Assembly (NCBI RefSeq): GCF_000092245.1
Contig: NC_014166.1
Location: 2,232,001-2,296,000 of the forward strand
Direction: 5' to 3'
From: Arcobacter nitrofigilis DSM 7299
GTDB lineage: Bacteria > Campylobacterota > Campylobacteria > Campylobacterales > Arcobacteraceae
Length of the DNA: 64,000 nt
The position numbers were made by a program, and so were the translations under genes. The notes under the pieces are model-generated. The model was given only the letters and a program-made list of their open reading frames with translations, did no database searches and was not told the origin of the DNA. Below, piece after piece: positions 1-9,113 of this stretch; within the stretch, counting starts at the first letter, position 1, and every line of letters begins with the position of its first letter.

Positions 1-149
1 ATTTTAATCTTTTGTGTAGTACCATCATCTAAAGTAACTCTTACAGTTCTTAAGTTAGGTAAAAATCTTCTTTTTGTTCTGTTTTTAGCATGACTTACGT
101 TGTTTCCAGACATAGGTCCTTTTCCAGATATTGCACATCTTCTTGACAT
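1..149 (-). CDS. rpmB: 50S ribosomal protein L28 (partial, N-terminal part)
   Basis: The first 49 codons are in the window; the gene runs off the left edge. The protein starts [20 protein letters not shown] and continues with a basic stretch [18 protein letters not shown], which is the L28 signature. L28 is a component of the large ribosomal subunit. The CxxSG part near the start lacks the second zinc-knuckle cysteines in this N-terminal piece. The start is the ATG at 147-149 with GGAAAA-type purines upstream. It lies at the edge of the LPS cluster and is read in the same direction, but is functionally unrelated to it. Confidence 0.95.
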   Translation of the reverse strand, partial: MSRRCAISGKGPMSGNNVSHAKNRTKRRFLPNLRTVRVTLDDGTTQKIK

Positions 150-209
150 TATTTTTCCTTCTGTTTTCAAAATATCTGCGAATTATATCTTTTTTATCTT
201 AAGTTTAAT

Positions 210-1082
210 TTAAATATTTAAAACTATATCTTTTAATCTTCGAAATTGAGCATCAAATAAAAACTCCGAACAACTCTCTTTATTAGTTTTTTTGATAGTT
301 TTTAGTTCACCTTTATTTGATAATAAAGCTTCAACTTTAAATTGCATTGATCTATCTGTTGGAGAATCCATAGTCGAAAAGATATCAATAACTTCTTTAG
401 AGGCACTATTAGCACTTACAAAAACAGCTGTTTTATAAAACATAGCTCTTAAAACATTAGATGAAAAAGCTTTTACATATGTAGGCAAAATAAAAATGTC
501 AGCAGCACTATATAATAAATCAATATTTTTATAATCATCTATGAATATAACTTTATCATCTAAATTGTACTTTGTAAATTTAAACTTTAATGAATAAATT
601 TGATTTTTGCTTCCAGCAATTATTGCTTTATAGTTATCATTACTTAAAGAAGCTAGAATATCTAGGAATTCTAAAGCACCATTTTTCAACAAATTTTTAG
701 AATGAAAAAGAATAATTTTATCTTTTTTATCAAAATTAAACTCTTGAGATACAATCTCTTTTGAATCTTTTGGTTTAAGATAAGTAGATGTAATAGTTGG
801 ATAAATAACCTCTACTTTATCATTTGTAATATCGCAAGTTTTTATTATCTCAATTTTCATAGTATAAGAGTTAACTATAATTTTTTTAGCATTTTCAATC
901 ATCTCAATAGCTTCTTCATCTAAAGGACCATTATGAAAATAAACATCAGGATAAGTTTTAGCCTTGAAAGTAAGCTTTTGAAAAATAGATTGTTTTTTAT
1001 ATAGACTTATATTTTCATCTTTTAGAAGTTCTTCAATAAGTACATTATTTAATTTATAATAAATAGATAATTTTTTATTCAT
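210..1082 (-). CDS. Degenerate GT4-like glycosyltransferase
   Basis: The 290-residue protein resembles the C-terminal half of GT4 (GT-B fold) sugar transferases and aligns by eye with the protein at 1985-3025: matching stretches are KKIIVNSYTMKIEI, VEVIYPTI, and AADIFILPT. The nucleotide-sugar-binding E(x7)E motif, EPFSNVILEA in the neighbour, reads KAFSSNVLRA here, so both glutamates are gone. The N-terminal acceptor domain is also short, about 90 residues before the linker instead of about 170. It overlaps waaF by 8 bp, so it is translated in the LPS core operon. It may be an inactive or repurposed transferase, or a gene in decay that has kept its frame. Family membership is fairly sure; activity is doubtful. 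Confidence 0.75.
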   Translation of the reverse strand: MNKKLSIYYKLNNVLIEELLKDENISLYKKQSIFQKLTFKAKTYPDVYFHNGPLDEEAIEMIENAKKIIVNSYTMKIEIIKTCDITNDKVEVIYPTITSTYLKPKDSKEIVSQEFNFDKKDKIILFHSKNLLKNGALEFLDILASLSNDNYKAIIAGSKNQIYSLKFKFTKYNLDDKVIFIDDYKNIDLLYSAADIFILPTYVKAFSSNVLRAMFYKTAVFVSANSASKEVIDIFSTMDSPTDRSMQFKVEALLSNKGELKTIKKTNKESCSEFLFDAQFRRLKDIVLNI

Positions 1083-2001
1083 TTATCACCTTTAATACAT
1101 CTTCTGCTTTGATTAGTTTCATACAATCATGATGACCTAGTGGACATACCCTTTTCATGCAAGGGGCACAATCTAAGTTTTTAGTAATAATGTGTTCATT
1201 TGGATTATTCCATTGATTTGTTTCTTTGTATCTTGTAGGTCCAAAAATACTATATGTTTGTACTTTGAAAGCTGCGGCAATATGCATAGGTCCAGAATCA
1301 TTTGTAATAAAAATATCTAATCCTGCAATTTTTTCAATTAATTCAGAAACTGTAGTTTTGCCAGCTAGATTTTGATAGTTTGATATTCCACTATTCTTTA
1401 ATAACTCTTCAATATCTCTCGCAATATCAACTTCACCAGGACCTCCAAAAATAACAATGTCATATTTTGAAGCTAAATTTATGGCTACCTTTGCAAACTC
1501 CGCAGGATACCATCTTTTTGCACTTCCATAAGTTGCACCTGGATTTATTCCTAAAGTTGGTTTTTTATATTCAAAGGGTTTATAATAAAGTTTTAAATCC
1601 CCTACTTCATTTTTTTGTTTTAGAATTTTATTTATAAAGTCATTATATTTTAAAACTTGATGCATATGCTTTTTTATTTTTTTATATCTAAATCTTTTAG
1701 GTGAGCCCACAAAAAATAAAAATAACTTTGTAGAAAAAGAACTTCGAAAGCTAACAGATATATCAAACTTACCAATCTCTTTTGATAACTTATATAATGC
1801 CACATAACGATTTTTTTTCTTCTTTGTTTCATCTATAACTATAGTATTAACTCTTGGATGGTTTTTAAAAACTGATGTAGCAACAAAAGAACCCAAAATA
1901 GTAACACTAGCCTTGGGATAATGATTTAAAAGATTTTCAATAGCAGGAGTTGCCATAATAGCATCACCAAGCCAAGTTGGTATTTCAATTAATAACTTCA
2001 T
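1075..2001 (-). CDS. waaF: ADP-heptose:LPS heptosyltransferase II (WaaF-like, GT9)
   Basis: The 308-residue GT9 protein should add the second L,D-heptose to the inner core of LPS/LOS at the cytoplasmic face. The N-terminus has the family glycine motif PTWLGDAIMATPAIENL (about residues 8-24). The ADP-heptose side carries NPGATYGSAKRWYP (about 153) and TNDSGPMHIAAAF (about 233). The C-terminal cysteine cluster CAPCMKRVCPLGHHDC is typical of WaaF. Its start overlaps the stop of the upstream GT4 gene by 17 bp. Among the six GT9 genes here this one matches WaaF best, because of the PxWLGDA motif; the specific acceptor is inferred. Confidence 0.88.
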   Translation of the reverse strand: MKLLIEIPTWLGDAIMATPAIENLLNHYPKASVTILGSFVATSVFKNHPRVNTIVIDETKKKKNRYVALYKLSKEIGKFDISVSFRSSFSTKLFLFFVGSPKRFRYKKIKKHMHQVLKYNDFINKILKQKNEVGDLKLYYKPFEYKKPTLGINPGATYGSAKRWYPAEFAKVAINLASKYDIVIFGGPGEVDIARDIEELLKNSGISNYQNLAGKTTVSELIEKIAGLDIFITNDSGPMHIAAAFKVQTYSIFGPTRYKETNQWNNPNEHIITKNLDCAPCMKRVCPLGHHDCMKLIKAEDVLKVINE

Positions 2002-3025
2002 TTATCACTTTCAAAGTTTGTTCAACATTTTTTTCAATTGAGAAGTTTTTTACTATCTCTAAATTTTGAGCTTTTATTTTATCCATTTTTTCTTGGTTTT
2101 CTAATAATTCATCTATTATTTCAACTATTGAATAGTCCTTTGAATTATTCATAATAAATTCATCTTCTAAAATTTCATGGGCACCATTTTGTTTTGTTGT
2201 AATTACTACATTTGAAAAACTCATTGCTTCAAGAATAACATTTGAAAAAGGTTCATATCTAGTTGGAAACAGAAATATATCACTTATTGTATAAAAATCA
2301 GCCACATCACTTCGTGGACCTGTGAAAATCACTTTTTCAACTATTCCCAAATCTTTCGCCAAGTTTTTGTAATAAGATATCTTTTTTTCTTTACCAACAA
2401 TAAATGCTCTAGACCTTGGATTTTGAACTTTTGAAAATATTTCAAGAAATTCTTCCACCCCTTTTCTTTTAAACCCACTTCCAACATAAAGTAAAATCTT
2501 TTCATCATTTTTTATATCAAACTCTTTTGAAAGTTTTTCATATGACTTCCCAAAATCTGGTTTTACCAAATTGATTCCATTATAAATAACTTCAATCTTT
2601 GAAGAAGAGATATTATAAGTATCAATTATCTCTTTTTTTATCATATGAGAATTTGCAATAATCTTTTTTGAATTTATAAAACATTTTTTTTCTAAAAATA
2701 AATAGACTTTATGAAGTAAATTTATTTTTGATTTTTTTTCAATAGAAAGAAAAACCTTATGAACACCATCCCCAGCCCGATAAATATCAGGACAAGAGAT
2801 TCTCTCCAATGAGAAATAAAAATCATTTTTTTTATTTTGACATACTTGATTATTAAATAAAAGTACTCTAAGCCATGAAGGCAAAAATTTTGGAATAGAA
2901 GAGTGAACTAATTCATGTTCTATATTTAAATCTTTTAAAGCAGAAGATAATCTAGAAAGATAAACTTCTGCCCCTCCAAATTTTGTTTTATTCGCACGGA
3001 TTAATATTAAATTTTTTTTTATCAA
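1985..3025 (-). CDS. Glycosyltransferase family 4 (WaaG-like)
   Basis: A 346-residue retaining GT-B transferase, probably adding a hexose to the LPS core. The N-terminal domain begins RANKTKFGGAEVYLSRLSSAL, with the GGAE motif that binds the acceptor/donor cleft. The C-terminal Glycos_transf_1 domain contains LLYVGSGFKRKGVEEFLE (about 182) and the intact E(x7)E motif in FPTRYEPFSNVILEAMSFSN (about 250-270). It overlaps the waaL-like gene upstream by 38 bp and waaF downstream by 17 bp, so the three are one translationally coupled block. The donor sugar cannot be told from sequence. Confidence 0.88.
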   Translation of the reverse strand: MIKKNLILIRANKTKFGGAEVYLSRLSSALKDLNIEHELVHSSIPKFLPSWLRVLLFNNQVCQNKKNDFYFSLERISCPDIYRAGDGVHKVFLSIEKKSKINLLHKVYLFLEKKCFINSKKIIANSHMIKKEIIDTYNISSSKIEVIYNGINLVKPDFGKSYEKLSKEFDIKNDEKILLYVGSGFKRKGVEEFLEIFSKVQNPRSRAFIVGKEKKISYYKNLAKDLGIVEKVIFTGPRSDVADFYTISDIFLFPTRYEPFSNVILEAMSFSNVVITTKQNGAHEILEDEFIMNNSKDYSIVEIIDELLENQEKMDKIKAQNLEIVKNFSIEKNVEQTLKVINEVIN

Positions 3026-4361
3026 AATACATTCCTGCTAAAGAAAGTCCAACAATAAACATAAAAGTTAGAAACATGTGATCTCTCATATTAGTATCAA
3101 CGACAGCACGTGATGCCGTACCAACCATAGTAAAGAATAAAAATATTGAGAAATAACTTTCATACTTTATAAAATACTTTATGCATAAGAATATAATATA
3201 AAAAAGAATCATTATGCACAAAATAACACCAATATATCCCATGGCTAATAACCATTCTATTAAACTACTATGTGCATGAGAATTTGCATGATTGGATCCA
3301 TAGTTGTTCTTTAAAGCTACTTCGAAACTATTTCGTTGATAACCAATTCCCATTGGATCTTTTATTGACATTAATAATCCAGCTTTAAACCAAGCAATTC
3401 TAGAATAATTTGAATCATTAACAGGCTCACCATTTTTTAATTTTGGCACTTTATATTTTAATTTATCTAACCAATAAAGATTATTATCTATATCTAAAGC
3501 TATTGGTATTGTTTCAATTAAACTATTCCATCTTTTATCATGTTGTATATTATAAGCAAAAGGTAATGATAGAAATAATAAAAGTAATATGGAAATTAAT
3601 AGCTTAATTTTTTTATTTATATTCTTTTTGTAGAAAATAAAGAATATAGATGATGTAGTTAAAAAAAGTAAAGCTACAACGCCATTTCTCATACCTTCAA
3701 ATGCAGAACTTAAAATAGTCATAACTAGAAATATTGTTAATAGAAAATTATTAATAGGTAAAATCTTATCCTTTTTCCTAAATCTATATATAACTTCTAC
3801 CATCAATAAACTCAACAAAGTATTAGTAAGCATATTAGCTCTATCTGGTCCCTCTGCTAATCCACTAATTCTTGTTACTATTGTCTTGTTATCAATAAAA
3901 TATCTAAATTCAAATAAATTTATATATATGATATGTATTAATAATGCTAATAAGATAATATAAAGTAAATCTTTTTTGTTAAAAACCTTATTATTTATAT
4001 TATGCACGCTTATAAGTAATACAAATCCCATAAAAAATGATAAAAAAGGATTTATCCACTGTCCATTTATCTCACTAAATGAATAATGAGGATTTTCACT
4101 AATAAATGCAGCGCCAAGAATAAGCCAAGTAGTTAATAAAATGTATAAATATTTAATAAATTTAAAATCCTTAGTTTTAAAAATTCCAAAAAGAAAAAAT
4201 TTATTCTTATAATATAAAAAAACACTGCTCAAAAGTAGTAAAGAAAAAAATAAATACCTTAGAGAATTTGTATGAGGTATTGGAAGAACAAATAAATAAC
4301 AAAATAAACTATAAGAAACAAAATGGTAAAATAATGTATGATTAAAAAAATTATATTTCAA
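2988..4361 (-). CDS. waaL: O-antigen ligase / WaaL-type polymerase-ligase
   Basis: A 457-residue polytopic membrane protein with about ten to twelve hydrophobic segments and one large loop (about residues 270-370) that would face the periplasm. The sequence SNHANSHAHSSLIEWLLAMG (about 360-380) matches the conserved H-x-x-L-...-G loop of the Wzy_C/WaaL family, which transfers undecaprenyl-linked glycan to lipid A-core. The start is TTG at 4359-4361 preceded by AAAGG; the spacer and the first two start bases form a run of eight T, so run length would alter RBS spacing. Only 26 bp separate it from the oppositely directed GT9 gene. Ligase versus polymerase cannot be distinguished here. Confidence 0.82.
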   Translation of the reverse strand: MKYNFFNHTLFYHFVSYSLFCYLFVLPIPHTNSLRYLFFSLLLLSSVFLYYKNKFFLFGIFKTKDFKFIKYLYILLTTWLILGAAFISENPHYSFSEINGQWINPFLSFFMGFVLLISVHNINNKVFNKKDLLYIILLALLIHIIYINLFEFRYFIDNKTIVTRISGLAEGPDRANMLTNTLLSLLMVEVIYRFRKKDKILPINNFLLTIFLVMTILSSAFEGMRNGVVALLFLTTSSIFFIFYKKNINKKIKLLISILLLLFLSLPFAYNIQHDKRWNSLIETIPIALDIDNNLYWLDKLKYKVPKLKNGEPVNDSNYSRIAWFKAGLLMSIKDPMGIGYQRNSFEVALKNNYGSNHANSHAHSSLIEWLLAMGYIGVILCIMILFYIIFLCIKYFIKYESYFSIFLFFTMVGTASRAVVDTNMRDHMFLTFMFIVGLSLAGMYFDKKKFNINPCE

Positions 4362-4387
4362 AAAAAACCTTTAGTGAATAAATTATA

Positions 4388-5476
4388 ATGTTTTATTTTA
4401 TTATATATTTACTTTTATTTCCGTTAATGTCTTTAATGTCACTTTTTAGGAAATCAGCTGTATCAAATAATCTTATTATTCAAACAGCTAAAATTGGTGA
4501 TTATGTCAATACTTCTATTATGTTTGATGCAATAAAGAATACTGATTTAATTATTGATAAAATAAATTCTTCATTTGCATTATATGACACAAGAATAAAA
4601 GATGTCTACTTTATTAACGATTATAAAAATAACTTTTTTAAAAAGTTAACACTTGCCTTTATTATTTTTAAAAATAATTACGATAATGTATATATTGTTA
4701 TGCCGAATAGCTTTAATTTGTTCTTAGGAAAAATGAGTTTTTCAAAAAACAAAGTCACATTATCTACTTATTCTAATAAGTGGTATACGAAAATCTTATC
4801 ACTTGGCATAAAAAAAATCATACATACAATTAATGATTTAACTTTAGATTCTTATTTAAAATTAATTAATCAAAATTACACGCATAAAGAGTTTAAAAAA
4901 ATAATTCAACTACCTTTATTAGAATCAAAATATAACTTAATCGGTAAAAACAAATTTAACATAGGAATAAGTTTAACAGCAGGGAATAAATTAAAAACCA
5001 TTGACATAAAAACTTGGATTAAAATATTTAATATTATAGAAAAATTAAATCATACCATTTTTATTTTTGGACTAGACTCTGAAGAAAAAGAATTAAATGA
5101 ACTTAAAAAAGCATACAATCTAGATAAATTAAATATGATTTCATTATTAGGTAAAATACCTTTAGAAGAGCTACCATCAACTATTTCAAAAATGAATCTT
5201 TATATTTCAAGTGATACAGGGAATAGTTACATTGCTGATACATTTGACATCCCTTTAATAAACTTTGCAGGTCCATGTTATATGAAAGAACAATGTCCTA
5301 TTGGTAAAAATGCATTAATTATTGAATCAAATTCTCCTTATGTACCTTATTCATTTATATTTAAAGCACCATATAGTGGAAACACAAAAGACCTATATGT
5401 CATAACTAAACAACAAGAAAGGTTAATTGAAGAATTTATAATAAAGAATTATAAAGTGACTCAATTTTTTGAGTAG
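4388..5476 (+). CDS. GT9 (heptosyltransferase-family) protein, opposite orientation
   Basis: A 362-residue GT9-family protein with a hydrophobic N-terminus (about residues 1-20) that could anchor it in the membrane. Recognisable pieces are NLIIQTAKIGDYVNTSIMFDAI (about 28), ISLTAGNKLKTIDIKTWIKIF (about 194) and SSDTGNSYIADTFDIPLINFAGPC (about 275). The usual G-P-x-H in the DTGPxHIA motif is replaced by DTGNSYIA, so the family histidine is missing. It is the only plus-strand gene in a 14-kb minus-strand cluster, and its 3' end overlaps the split GT4 gene by 41 bp. With only 26 bp upstream, its promoter must lie inside the waaL-like gene. The acceptor is unknown. Confidence 0.8.
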   Translation: MFYFIIYLLLFPLMSLMSLFRKSAVSNNLIIQTAKIGDYVNTSIMFDAIKNTDLIIDKINSSFALYDTRIKDVYFINDYKNNFFKKLTLAFIIFKNNYDNVYIVMPNSFNLFLGKMSFSKNKVTLSTYSNKWYTKILSLGIKKIIHTINDLTLDSYLKLINQNYTHKEFKKIIQLPLLESKYNLIGKNKFNIGISLTAGNKLKTIDIKTWIKIFNIIEKLNHTIFIFGLDSEEKELNELKKAYNLDKLNMISLLGKIPLEELPSTISKMNLYISSDTGNSYIADTFDIPLINFAGPCYMKEQCPIGKNALIIESNSPYVPYSFIFKAPYSGNTKDLYVITKQQERLIEEFIIKNYKVTQFFE

Positions 5477-6528
5477 TTCTTTCTATATTAAACTTTTCTA
5501 TTACTAGTTTTTTTGAATTTTCACCAAAAGCTTTTAAATCTGAATTTAAAATTTTTACTATTAATTTTGCTAATTCTTTATAATCGCCAGCATTGAATGT
5601 AAATCCATTGAATCCATCAATAACTTGTTCTTTATTTCCTCCATTAGAACTAGCTAATATTGGCTTATTGCAAATCATTGCTTCTAGTAATACTCTAGAC
5701 AAACCTTCCCAATATGCATTAAGAATAAATATTTCAGAGATTGACATAATTTCTTTTATTTTATTACTTTCACCATACAAAATAATATTTTCTTCAAGAT
5801 TATATTCTAAAATCTTATTTTTAATTTTATTTAAGTAGGTTTTATTTTCAGTCCTATCTTTACCAACAATTAAAAGTTTTAAATTATTATTTATATTTTT
5901 ATGTATTAAATAAAAACTTTCAACTAATTCTAATATCCCTTTTCTTCCCTCAATAGAAGCAATTGTAGTAATATACTTAAAGCTATTATTTAATTTTAGT
6001 ATTTTATATGAATTTTCAATATTAATATTCTCATTAAAATCAATATTTATTCCATTATGAATAGTTATTAATTTATCTTTATTTGCATAATACATATGAT
6101 TTGCAGTATCGTAAGAAACTGTTACAATTTTATTTGAATAATTATTTATATATTTTGATAACTTAACACATCTTTTTTCTTCTGGATTTTCTCGTACAAA
6201 CCAAACTACTTTTTTATTTAAAAATTTCGCTGCTAGGGCTGGATATTTATAATATGAAGTAAGTGTATTCAAATGAACAATATTAATAAATTCATTTCTT
6301 ATTATTTTAATATAATCCAAAATTAAAGGAATAGAAAGAAAACCCCTTTTTTTTTGCAACATATACTTTAAACCCTTCATATCTTGCTTGCTCAACAATT
6401 GGCCCATCTTCACCAAAAACATAAACAACATTAAACTTTTTTTTATTTATATATCTTCCAATATTTAATGCTGAAATGGGACTTCCACCTAATGCAGCAC
6501 CATGTGATACTATTAATATTTTCTTCAC
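5436..6528 (-). pseudogene. Glycosyltransferase family 4, frame broken at an A9 run (possibly phase-variable)
   Basis: Two reading frames together make one GT4 protein of about 360 residues. The first part (6307-6528) begins MKKILIVSHGAALGGSPISALNIG and has the GG(S/A) N-terminal motif; it ends prematurely just after the repeat. The second frame (from about 6350 down to 5436) continues with DYIKIIRNEFINIVHLNT, IEGRKGILELVESF and the intact E(x7)E region YWEGLSRVLLEAMICNKPIL. The junction lies at nine consecutive T at 6347-6355 (A9 in the coding strand, followed by G4). Removing one A restores a single frame. This could be an OFF state of a phase-variable gene, a target of transcriptional slippage, a true pseudogene or a sequencing error. 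Confidence 0.8.
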
Positions 6529-6552
6529 AATCTCTTTTCTTTTTATAATTAT

Positions 6553-7044
6553 TTAATATATCTTAGTAGCTTTACCATTAACTAATAACATGCCATTATC
6601 TAAATCGCTTCTTACAATTTCACCTGCTGAGACTATAGATCCTTTTCCAATTGTTACTCCTGGATAAACAACAACTCCTGCACCTATCCAAGAATTATCT
6701 TTGATTATTGTTTTCTTCCGTTTTACCTTACCACATCTTTTTTCTTTACCTATATAATGAGATGAGCTTAAAATCATTGTTCTCATTCCAATTGCAACAT
6801 TTTTTCCAATAATTAACTCAGATGATAAATCTAAAAAGCACTCTTCATTTATAAAACTATTCTCACCAATTATTAAACTACCTTTACCATAAAAAGAAAC
6901 ATTTCTTCTTATATCCACATTTTTAGAAAATTTAAGATTTGTAAATATTTTATTCAATATAGTAGCTCTTAAAGTATGATTTGAAATGAAAAAATTAATT
7001 AATTTAAAAAAAATTAAAACTATTATTTTCTCTCTAGTTTGCAA
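6553..7044 (-). CDS. Hexapeptide-repeat (left-handed beta-helix) acyltransferase
   Basis: A 163-residue protein with a hydrophobic N-terminal stretch (about residues 8-20) followed by hexapeptide repeats typical of O-acetyltransferases of the WcaF/MaaT type: LIIGENSFINEECFLD, LIIGKNVAIGMRTMI, IIKDNSWIGAGVVVYPGVTI and GSIVSAGEIV. The HYIG stretch (about residue 96) supplies the likely catalytic histidine. It probably acetylates a sugar of the surface glycan built by the neighbouring transferases. It sits between the broken GT4 gene and a GT9 gene on the same strand. The acceptor sugar is not predictable. Confidence 0.85.
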   Translation of the reverse strand: MQTREKIIVLIFFKLINFFISNHTLRATILNKIFTNLKFSKNVDIRRNVSFYGKGSLIIGENSFINEECFLDLSSELIIGKNVAIGMRTMILSSSHYIGKEKRCGKVKRKKTIIKDNSWIGAGVVVYPGVTIGKGSIVSAGEIVRSDLDNGMLLVNGKATKIY

Positions 7045-7060
7045 ATTAACCCTTTACTTT

Positions 7061-8170
7061 TTATTTTAATTTACTTAATGTGCAAACTTTATCAAACACT
7101 TCGTCAGCACTAATTTGTAACATACATTCTTGAAACTTACAATTTTTACCAACACATGGTTCACAAGTTCTATCTTTTTGAACATATAAATGAATATCTT
7201 GATCAAAGCATGGATTTGATACATACCATTTTGCAGCAGCAAAAAGAGTTACTGTTGGAACTTTTAAAGAAGCAGCAATATGCAATGGACCAGTGTCAGG
7301 CGTAATAAAAACATCTAGCATACCAATTAATGCAGCGGCACTTATTAAATTAAATTTTCCTGCTAAATTAAAAACTCGCTCATCATTTAAACTATTAAAA
7401 ACTTTTGTTGTCAATTTATTTTCAGATGGAGAGCCCGTAATAATTATTTTAACATCTTTTCCTGAATTCAATAATTTTTTACCTAATTCTATCCATCTTT
7501 CTTCAAACCACATTCTACTAATAGTTGAAGCTCCTATTTGAAAACCGATTAAAAAGTCTTTATCTTTATTAATATTATTTTTCAAAAAAAAGTCTTCTAT
7601 TTCATCATTGTTCTCTTTTTCAATATAAAGCTCCATTCTAGGATTTACATCTTTTATATTTAAATACTCTAAAACCCTAATTCTATCAAAAATACCATGT
7701 CTGTCATGATATGGACCAATTTCATCATTATTATGATAAATACTAAATTTTGATTTATTAGGGATTTTTAAAATATATTTTGAATTTGACAATAATGCCA
7801 AAGGAGTAGCCTGAGGTTCATTTGAGTGAAGTATCAAGGTTAAATCAATTCTGCCAATCTTTTTCAATTGAGACAAAGTTGAAAAAAAAGATTTCCATTT
7901 TCCATCATATAATATAATTTCATCTATATATGGATTGTTTTTAAATAATATATAATTAATTGGATTTAAAATAATAATAACTTTTTTTAAAGGATATTTT
8001 TCTTTTAATGCTTTTAAAACTGGTGTATTAAATAATGTATCTCCTATTGCCGTATTTGAATAGACTAATATATTTTCTATTTCATCAATTGGTAATTGTT
8101 TCAACTTTCTTGCTGGCTTTTTATTTTTTATTAACAAATTAACAAAAATTTCATAAAAATTAATTCTCAT
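7061..8170 (-). CDS. GT9 heptosyltransferase-family protein
   Basis: A 369-residue GT9 protein. The N-terminal motif is SNTAIGDTLFNTPVLKALKE (about 37-57), the central part has IGFQIGASTISRMWFEERWI, and the donor-binding motif is TPDTGPLHIAASLKVPTVTL (about 288). The C-terminus carries a cysteine cluster, CEPCVGKNCKFQEC, like that of WaaF/WaaQ proteins. Its start overlaps the stop of the neighbouring GT9 gene by 11 bp. It probably transfers a heptose in the outer or inner core; the linkage cannot be assigned. Confidence 0.87.
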   Translation of the reverse strand: MRINFYEIFVNLLIKNKKPARKLKQLPIDEIENILVYSNTAIGDTLFNTPVLKALKEKYPLKKVIIILNPINYILFKNNPYIDEIILYDGKWKSFFSTLSQLKKIGRIDLTLILHSNEPQATPLALLSNSKYILKIPNKSKFSIYHNNDEIGPYHDRHGIFDRIRVLEYLNIKDVNPRMELYIEKENNDEIEDFFLKNNINKDKDFLIGFQIGASTISRMWFEERWIELGKKLLNSGKDVKIIITGSPSENKLTTKVFNSLNDERVFNLAGKFNLISAAALIGMLDVFITPDTGPLHIAASLKVPTVTLFAAAKWYVSNPCFDQDIHLYVQKDRTCEPCVGKNCKFQECMLQISADEVFDKVCTLSKLK

Positions 8171-9113
8171 CTATAACCTTTACAATTCTATTCTTATGAA
8201 TATTATTAGCTATCTTACTCTCATCTTGAATTACTAAATTTTTATATCCCCAAGGATACCATTTATCCATATTTGTTTTACCACTTATTGATATTGTTTT
8301 AGTGCCAACTGCTGGACCTAAATGCATAGCTCCACCATCTAATGTAACAAATAATTTAACATTTTTAATCAATCCACCTAAATCTTGTAAAGATTTTGTT
8401 TTAATAAATTTTGCTTTAGTATTTTGTTCTAACCAAATTGCAGATTCAAAATCATCAGGTTCTGCACTTACTAAAATTTTATAACCTATAAGTTCATCAA
8501 AGACTTGTTTAAATTTCTCTTTATCATATCTATTTTCATTGATTCTTGAAGAGATATGAAATAAAATATAATCTTTATATTCTAAATATTTATTAGTTAA
8601 TTTTTCTTCAATAAAATATCTAGTTTTCTCATCCAAATAATTCACACCAAATTCTTTTAAGCAATCAAAACAAAATTCAACTTCATTTTTACTATGATCT
8701 GCTTCAATATGAATTGTAAAATTATCTTTTCCTTTTGGATTTTTTACTCCAATTTTATATTTGGCTTTTGTAATATTAGAAAAAAGTTCAGCAGACTTAG
8801 AATATCCACTTCTAAAAACAATTACTACTTCATAATTTTCTTTTTTAATATCAAGTAAGATTTTTAGTTTTCCAAGTCCAGCTTTTAATTTATCAAAAAA
8901 ACTTTTTTTATGTTTCGGTTTTGTATAACAATATATTTTATCTATAAAAGGATTATTATAAATAGCATCGAAATTATAAGAATTAACAACAATATCAATC
9001 TGATTATTTGGATATCGTTTTTTTAATGCTTCAATTGCTGGAGTTGTGCAAATTAAATCACCTACATTATCATTACGAATAAGAAGTATTTTTTTATCTT
9101 TAATATTTATCAC
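8160..9113 (-). CDS. GT9 heptosyltransferase-family protein
   Basis: A 317-residue GT9 protein with N-terminal LIRNDNVGDLICTTPAIEAL (about 11-30) and donor-site motif VTLDGGAMHLGPAVGTKTIS (about 256). The C-terminal cysteine cluster seen in three other GT9 proteins of this cluster is absent, and the usual D-T/S-G-P-x-H motif reads DGGAMH. It overlaps the deacetylase gene upstream by one base (stop/start), so it is coupled to it. It is likely a core heptosyltransferase with an unassigned position. Confidence 0.85.
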   Translation of the reverse strand: MINIKDKKILLIRNDNVGDLICTTPAIEALKKRYPNNQIDIVVNSYNFDAIYNNPFIDKIYCYTKPKHKKSFFDKLKAGLGKLKILLDIKKENYEVVIVFRSGYSKSAELFSNITKAKYKIGVKNPKGKDNFTIHIEADHSKNEVEFCFDCLKEFGVNYLDEKTRYFIEEKLTNKYLEYKDYILFHISSRINENRYDKEKFKQVFDELIGYKILVSAEPDDFESAIWLEQNTKAKFIKTKSLQDLGGLIKNVKLFVTLDGGAMHLGPAVGTKTISISGKTNMDKWYPWGYKNLVIQDESKIANNIHKNRIVKVIDEN

